From: Larix kaempferi
Taxonomy: Eukaryota > Streptophyta > Pinopsida > Pinales > Pinaceae
Length of the DNA stretch: 64,000 bases
Reading direction: 5' to 3'
Assembly (NCBI GenBank): GCA_027924585.1
Contig: BSBM01000151.1
Location: 14,073,001 to 14,137,000, forward strand
In this document: one piece after another, positions 58,320 to 64,000 of the stretch
How positions within the stretch are numbered: position 1 is the first letter of the stretch
Layout of the letters: the number at the start of each line of letters is the position of its first letter
Made by a program: the position numbers and the translations under genes
The notes under the pieces: generated by a model
Seen by the model: only the letters and a program-made list of their open reading frames with translations
The model's database searches: none
What the model was told of the DNA's origin: nothing

Positions 58320-61300
58320 TCAATCTGTCTCCACCATGATGGAACTCACCCCCAATAGTGAACGGAGGTAAGAGAACTTCTTCTCAGTGAAGCTCTTGGT
58401 GAAGATGTCTGCAATTTGCTCATCAGTAGGGCAATATTGCAGAATGATGGTGCGGTCATGCACCAACTGTCGAATGTAATGCATATGAATCTCAATGTGT
58501 TTGGTCCTCTGCCGCTGAACTGGATCTGTGGAGATCTTGATAGCACTTTGATTGTCACAAAATAGGACAGTCGAAGTAGTGCCACCAAAACCAAACTCGG
58601 AAAGAATACCCTGCAACCAAACTGCCTGAATGCAGGCATTGACTGCCCCTCGATACTCTGCCTCTGCTGAAGAAAGTGCAATGGCTGATTGCTTTTTGCT
58701 GGACCAGCAAATAGCACCATGACCAGTCATGAAAACATAACTGGAAGTGGACTTCCGATCAATGCTATCACCTGCCCAATCTGAATCAGTAAAACCAATG
58801 AAATCTAGCTCAGAATCTGCAGCATAATGTATGCCAAACTGTCTCGTACCTTGCACATACTGCAAGATCCGCTTGGCTGCTCGCCAATGAAGCTCATGTG
58901 GCTACTGCATATATCTTGACATGGCACTCACGGCATATGAGATATCAGGCCGTGAATGTGTCAAATAAAGTAGTGAACCAATCAACTGTCGATACATACT
59001 GCAATCTGCAAGCGGTGTGGAATCTCCCTCCTCAAGACTGATTCCTGAGAGGAATGGGAACGGGGCTGCCTTACATTCAGCCATATTAAACTTCAATAAC
59101 AGGTCAGAAGCATATTTTTGCTGAGATATAGTGATCCCATCGAAATTTTGAGCTATCTCCAAGCCCAAAAAGTGACTCAGCAAGCCCAAATCGCTCATGT
59201 CAAAAGCTAGATTTAAGGCAGATTTTAGCTTCTTTATTGAAGTAAGTGTGCTACCAGTAATAAGCAGATCATCAACATAAAGTACAATAACCAACAAATT
59301 ACCTTTAACTCACTGAATATAGACATTCAGATCAGATTTGCATCTTTGGAAATTCTGAGAAAGAAGGAAGGAGTCCATCTTTGCGTACCAAGCTCTTGGG
59401 GCCTGTTTTAACCCGTACAAAGATTTCTTCAATCTACAAACCAATGATGGATCTGATGTATAACCCTCTGGCTGCTGCATATAGACCTCTTCAGCAAGGT
59501 CTCCATTTAAAAATGCACTCTTCACATCCATATGGTGCACTTCCCAGTGCTTGGATGCGGCAATAGCTAAAACAAGGCGGATGGAATCCATCTTTGCAAC
59601 CGGTGCAAAGGTCTCTGTGTAGTCCACTCCTTGGACTTGGGAAAAACCTTTTGCCACCAAACTTGCTTTATATTTGCTGATAGTGCCATCAGCAGCAACT
59701 TTAGTACGGTAGACCCATTTACACTTCACTAATTTTCTTCCAGGTGGAAGAGAAACTAGCTCCCATGTATTGTTCTTTTGAAGAGAACTGTACTCTTCAT
59801 CCATGGCACTTTTCCATCTCGGATCTCGATGGGCTGAATAGTATGATTGGGGATCTGAACCAGCCATCAAATAACAAATCTCAGGAAGAAATGGATCAGC
59901 AATAGAAAGAGCCATACCTGTCCTTTGAAAGTCTCCTCTTGTTCGTCTCGGATCAGCAGGATTTCCAAGATTCGAACCAGCAGATTGTAGAGTGTTTTGG
60001 GCCCACTTTGGTAACTGAGGGGGATCTGAATGGTCGGATTCCGAACCTGATATGTCATGATCATCATATGCTGCTACAATATCAGAAATATCAGAACTCA
60101 TACCTTCATTATCGCTGCTCGAATCTTCTTCTGGTGAAGGCGGTGAATCGGCAGTTTTCTCCTCAACTAGTTGCAATTCTTGAAGCGGTTCTTCAAACTG
60201 CACACTGCGCTCTATGAATATCTTTTTAGATCTGATATCCATGAGTTTATATGCTTTTGATTCTTCCCCATATCCTATCAATATGCACTCGATACTTTGT
60301 GGATCCAAAGCTCGTCTCTTCTCAGAAGGAATTCTAGCCCATGCAGTAGAGCCAAAAACTCTCAAATTTGACACATCCGGTTTGTGACCAAAGAATGCTT
60401 CGAAAGGAGTCATACCTTTCACGGATGAATGTGGAACACGGTTCTGTATATATGCAGCAACATTGATTGCTTCATCCCAAAGATTTGCAGCCAAACCTTT
60501 CGATTCAATCATGCATGTAGCCATCTCTTTCAGTGACCGGTTTTTCCTTTCCGCTACACCGTTCTGCTGGGGTGTGTAGGGAACTGTATGTTGGATCTTG
60601 ATTCCGCTTTGGGCACAAAGTTGCAGCAACTCGGACTTGATATATTCCCCACCATTATCAGATCTAAGAGCTTTGATCTTGCTCTCAGTGGTGGTCTCAA
60701 CAGAAGCCTTAAAATCCTTGAATTTTCCAAGCACTTCTGACTTGTTTTTGAGAAAGAATACCCATGTAAAGCGGGAAAAATCGTCAATAAATGTCAAAAC
60801 ATACCTTGAACCATTTAATGACGTATGGGGCAGCGGACCACTGATATCAGAATGGATCAATCCCAAAATAGTAGAGGCTCTGCTAGCCTTGCCGCGGTCG
60901 AATCTGTGCTCGGGGTGCTTCCCAATAATGCAACCGGTGCATATTCCCTTCGAGGAACGGAGTTGTGGAAGCCCATCTACCATGGATTTATTTGATAGCA
61001 GCAGCAAATACTTATAATTTAGATGTCCAAATCTTTCATGCCAAAGCCTACTAGCTCATTACCATGTGTGCGAAGAGCGGTGGGCTTTGCAAGCGGTATA
61101 AAGTGCGAAAACTCATAACATTTTGCAGTGTGGTTTGCCTTCCCAACCGCAACTAGTCTTCCACTTTTGATATCAGAAATTTCAACTGTATTAGGGCTGA
61201 ATGTGACTTTCTTTGGATCACCAGTATGTGTCATTTGATACACAGAAAGGAGATTCGAAGCTAAGGAAGGCACATAGAGAACATTCTGAAAGCATCCATG

Positions 61301-62395
61301 TTCTACATGAATCGTACCTTTGCCCTTTGAAGAAATTTTTGAGTCATCTCCCAAATGGATGGGGATGGAGCTGTTTGGATTGAATGAGGAAAAAGAATCA
61401 ATATTTGCAGCCATATGATTTGATGCACCCGAATCTATCAAGAGAGTGGGCTTCGAAACCGTTGCCATGAGTGCTTGTCCTCTTTCATGATCGTCATTCC
61501 GATCCTTCTTCCTTGCACCGTCAGGAAGGGTTATGTTGTTCTTTTCCAAAAGGAGGGCCATTTGATCTATAGTCTTCTTCATACATGAACTTTCAGGATG
61601 AAAGCCACGGTTACAATAAGTACATTTAGATTTTTGGTTACCTTTTTTGCCCTTTTGCTTGGATTTCGAACTGGATGGTGCATCCGTTTGCTTGCCTTTG
61701 TCTTTTTGCTTGTGAGGCTCGAATTTGGGCTTCTCCTTCTTTAGCTTTCCTTTACCATTCGAGATCTTGGGTCCTTGAACAAATAGGGCTGAATCTTTGG
61801 AGCTTATGGACCCCATTTGAATCAACTTGTCATGCTCTTTCGTAACGGACTCAATGAAGGCATTCAAGGTAGGCATCTTCCAATTCGGGGTAGTTAGCCG
61901 ACCGGAATTGAAAGTGGAGACAAATACCGAATAATCTTTCCCAAGCTTGCTTAGAATGGAGAGGATCAACTATTTATCCTCTTTGATAACACCACTGTTC
62001 TTCAATTGCAAGTTCAAGTTCTTGAATTTTGTGAAGAATTCATTGATGGTCTCGAAATTCTCAGGATTAAGGCCAATCAATTCATTCTCTAATTGAAAAG
62101 CCCTAAGCTCATCCTGCTTGCCGAATAGTGTTTCAAGTTGCTCCCATATGGCTTTTGGAGTCTTCAATCCGCTGAGATGGAAGTGAAGATCCTTGGAGAT
62201 GGAGAGACAAAGAAGACCGTAAGCTTCATCAAGCTTGTTGTAGTGTTTGGTTCTTTCTGCTACATTGTTTGGCTCCAATTCAAGACCAAGAGTGACTCGG
62301 TAGTAACCTTTTGAACGTAATATGATCTCCATATCATCTTTCCAATCAAAATAATTGAATGGGGTGAGGATAGGATTTGAAGAAGAGTATTCCAT
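58320..62395 (-). pseudogene. Copia gag-pol polyprotein, nearly intact
   Basis: I take the ATG at 62395 (MEYSSSNPILTPFNYFDW) as the start, matching the gag start of copia copy 1. Frames above it are leader. Order: gag with CCHC knuckle CTYCNRGFHPESSC (about 61585-61628); protease LLIDSGAS (about 61440); integrase with CTGCIIGKH and core D-D-E text HSDISG, RSDNGGEY, NGVAERKNR; reverse transcriptase with YVDDLLITG (near 59280); RNase H with FTDSDWAGD, AEAEYRG and CDNQSAI. All visible catalytic residues are present. Lesions are stops at 61970, 59310 and 58902 and a one-base frameshift near 61055 in the integrase zinc region. The natural end is at 58320. Confidence 0.94.
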
Positions 62396-62803
62396 TGCAA
62401 GGATTGAGTCAACTGATGAAGAGGAAGCTTGCATGCAGACTATAGCGAATGCAATTGCTGTAGAAAGGCTTGCATGCAGAAGGTAGCGAGTGCAATTGGA
62501 GGAGACAATAAACCTGCAAATCACATCAAAACAACCATAATAAGGTCGAACAACCCACCCTTTGAGAGTTGCATCACACCTGGGATTGGATTTCAAGCAA
62601 TGTTGAATAGGTCCAATGTATCAGATCCAGGAATTATGTGGTAACTCAAGCTTCTGGAGTGGTATTGGAATATTTTTCAAGCTTTGCATGCACAGGAGCG
62701 AATGCCCTTGAGATATCTCATGCCAAACTTTTTGCAATTTTTAGCAATTCAGTCAAATCTTCTTGTATAAACACCTGTAGAAAGGAGATCTTGTCCCTGC
62801 AAT
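62396..62803 (-). other. Leader of the young copia element
   Basis: About 400 bases between primer site and gag ATG. The gag frame is open upstream to 62596 but has no copia-like text there. Two near-copies of a CTTGCATGCAGA motif occur (62429-62490). Confidence 0.7.
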
Positions 62804-62816
62804 GGCTCTGATACCA
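62804..62816 (-). other. Primer-binding site of the young copia element
   Basis: The minus strand reads TGGTATCAGAGCC directly after the 5' LTR, the usual Met-tRNA-type form. Confidence 0.92.
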
Positions 62817-63601
62817 TGTAAAATTAGTCACAGCAGATCTAATGAACAAGTAAATCAATCACAACAAATGAACATAGAAAATATGGTGCAAAATTGTGCA
62901 AAACATGCAGCAGTGCTCTCTATCCCAGAAAGGGTGAATGAATTACAATACAAACTGTCACAATGACTGAGCAATTCGAATTGCCTAAGGAGGTCATTCG
63001 AATTACAGAATGGAGTAGCTTGACTCTATCTAGGAGTCCTCATCAATCATCGGTGGTGCTCATCAATCACAACAACCAGTCATCCAGGTGTCAATCTGAG
63101 TCTAACTGAGTATAATAAATGTAACTGAAGTGTGTAGCACTGATATAGGATCTGGAGGCTCAGTGGGGGCGCATGGGAGGCTAACTGAAGTCAGAACAAG
63201 TCACCTAATCAAACTGGAGGTCAAACGGAAGTGATACAGTCAGTCGGGAGTGAAACTTGCCTCAAATCAGGGAGAATCGGAGCTAACTGAATGTAACTGA
63301 AGTGAATCTGCAGTGGTAGGTGAGCAAGTGCGCCCTTCTCTGGCAGTAGGTGAGAAGAGGGCGCCTTTCAGCTTAGGAGGGCTAAAACTCTGTGGTAAGT
63401 GGCTCCCGGGTGCTAGAAGAAGGTGGATAAGGTGCTGGAGGCATCAAACTGGTGACTGGGATGCATGCCTGTGCATGCAAGATCCTGAAATAGATCATAT
63501 CCTGAAATAGATGATCCTGAAATAGATCATATCCTGAAATAGATCATGCAAGATCCTGAAATAGATCATGTATCCCGAAATAGATGATGGATATCCGAAC
63601 A
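62817..63601 (-). repeat. 5' LTR (right copy) of the young copia element
   Basis: 785 bp, about 99 % identical by eye to 57359-58143. ATATC follows at 63602. Confidence 0.95.
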
Positions 63602-63606
63602 ATATC

Positions 63607-64000
63607 AGTAGAACCATCTGATGAGAGATGGCACGAATAGATGGCTGCAGAAATGAAAATGAAAGATCTCAGATTGATACACTACTTCCTAGGTCTGGAA
63701 GTATGGAAAGGCTTAGAAGGAATCTTTCTCAACCAGGGAAAGTATGCCGAGAAATATTAAAAGGACTTGAAGTGTTGGAATGGCCACTCTCATGGATTCC
63801 AACTTGAAGCTATTAGCAGGTGACTCATCAGAGTTAGTGTATATAAATCTGTACAGACAAATTATTGGGTCATTGATGTATCTAACAAATACTAGGTTAG
63901 ATATATGCTTTGTTGTGAACACCTTGAGTCAGTATCTAGTGGAAACTAGATGTGTTCACCTGATAGTTGCAAAGCATGTGATGAGGTACCTAAAGGATAT
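63607..64000 (+). pseudogene. Copia reverse transcriptase/RNase H fragment of copy B
   Basis: Text across shifting frames includes MKDLRLIHYFLGLEVWKG and GIFLNQGKYAEKY, then RQIIGSLMYLTNTRLDICF, NTLSQYLVETR and AKHVMRYLK. This is the end of copia reverse transcriptase and the connection to RNase H. At least one frameshift lies between 63755 and 63790. It runs off the window edge. Confidence 0.8.

Larger units (their letters stand above)
57359..63601 (-). mobile_element. Young full-length Ty1/copia element, minus strand
   Basis: Two 785-bp LTRs (57359-58143 and 62817-63601) differ at about 8 positions by eye (about 1 %). The flanks show an exact ATATC duplication (57354-57358, 63602-63606). 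The primer site is at 62804-62816 and a G-rich purine tract adjoins the left LTR. The gag-pol frame spans 58320-62395 with few lesions. It is the most recent insertion in the window and is related in protein to copia copy 1. Confidence 0.96.
53880..64000 (+). mobile_element. Copia element (copy B), plus strand, continues past the window
   Basis: 5' LTR, primer site and a leader homologous to copy A lie at 53880-57358. The element at 57359-63601 then interrupts it, and copia reverse transcriptase/RNase H text resumes at 63602. No gag, protease or integrase is recognisable before the interruption. The right end lies outside the window, so its full length and target duplication cannot be checked. 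Confidence 0.8.

Noticed and set aside
59381-61017. Plus-strand frames of 61-139 residues inside the young copia element
   Set aside because: They are shadows of the minus-strand gag-pol.

Overview
This is a plant nuclear genome window with a very low gene density, dominated by nested and decayed LTR retrotransposons. Long LTRs, copia and chromodomain-gypsy families with Met-tRNA-type primer sites, an L1-like LINE and long AT-rich introns around gene relics all suggest a very large, repeat-rich genome such as a conifer or other gymnosperm. That is inference: no species marker is present. I found no intact host gene.

Layout. 1-1963: unassigned sequence. 1969-7749: complete but decayed copia element on + (696-bp LTRs, CATCC target duplication). 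7886-13661 and 23545-24617: one tandem array of a ~132-bp palindrome-rich monomer with a ~1.41-kb higher-order period. It is split by a non-autonomous copia-like element (13662-23544), which is itself split by a gag-only element on - with ~2.4-kb LTRs (14816-22424). 24692-25583: TATA box and broken 5' part of a leucine-rich-repeat receptor kinase gene. 26228-28073: gypsy LTR plus the C-terminal end of its polyprotein on -, interrupted by a CACTA-like end and a tRNA-like sequence (28074-28567). 28614-28835: long near-perfect hairpin. 29494-30384: relic exons of the proteasome subunit RPN1 on -. 31345-32900: LINE fragment. 34146-38628: multi-exon pseudogene of a Ser-rich plant protein (Arabidopsis At1g27850-like) on -.

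39406-53879 is a decayed gypsy element on +. It holds a copia deletion derivative on - (47188-51863, ACCCC duplication). Its 3' LTR is cut by a second copy of the same copia family on + (from 53880 past the window end). That copy in turn holds the youngest insertion, a copia element on - (57359-63601, 785-bp LTRs differing at about 8 positions, ATATC duplication). These nestings give a relative insertion order.

Nothing here works as a pathway. The most unusual features are the higher-order palindromic array, the 81-bp perfect inverted repeat, the gag-only large-LTR element and the pair of copia derivatives that keep a ~3-kb conserved non-coding leader but little coding sequence. Identity counts were made by eye and are approximate.
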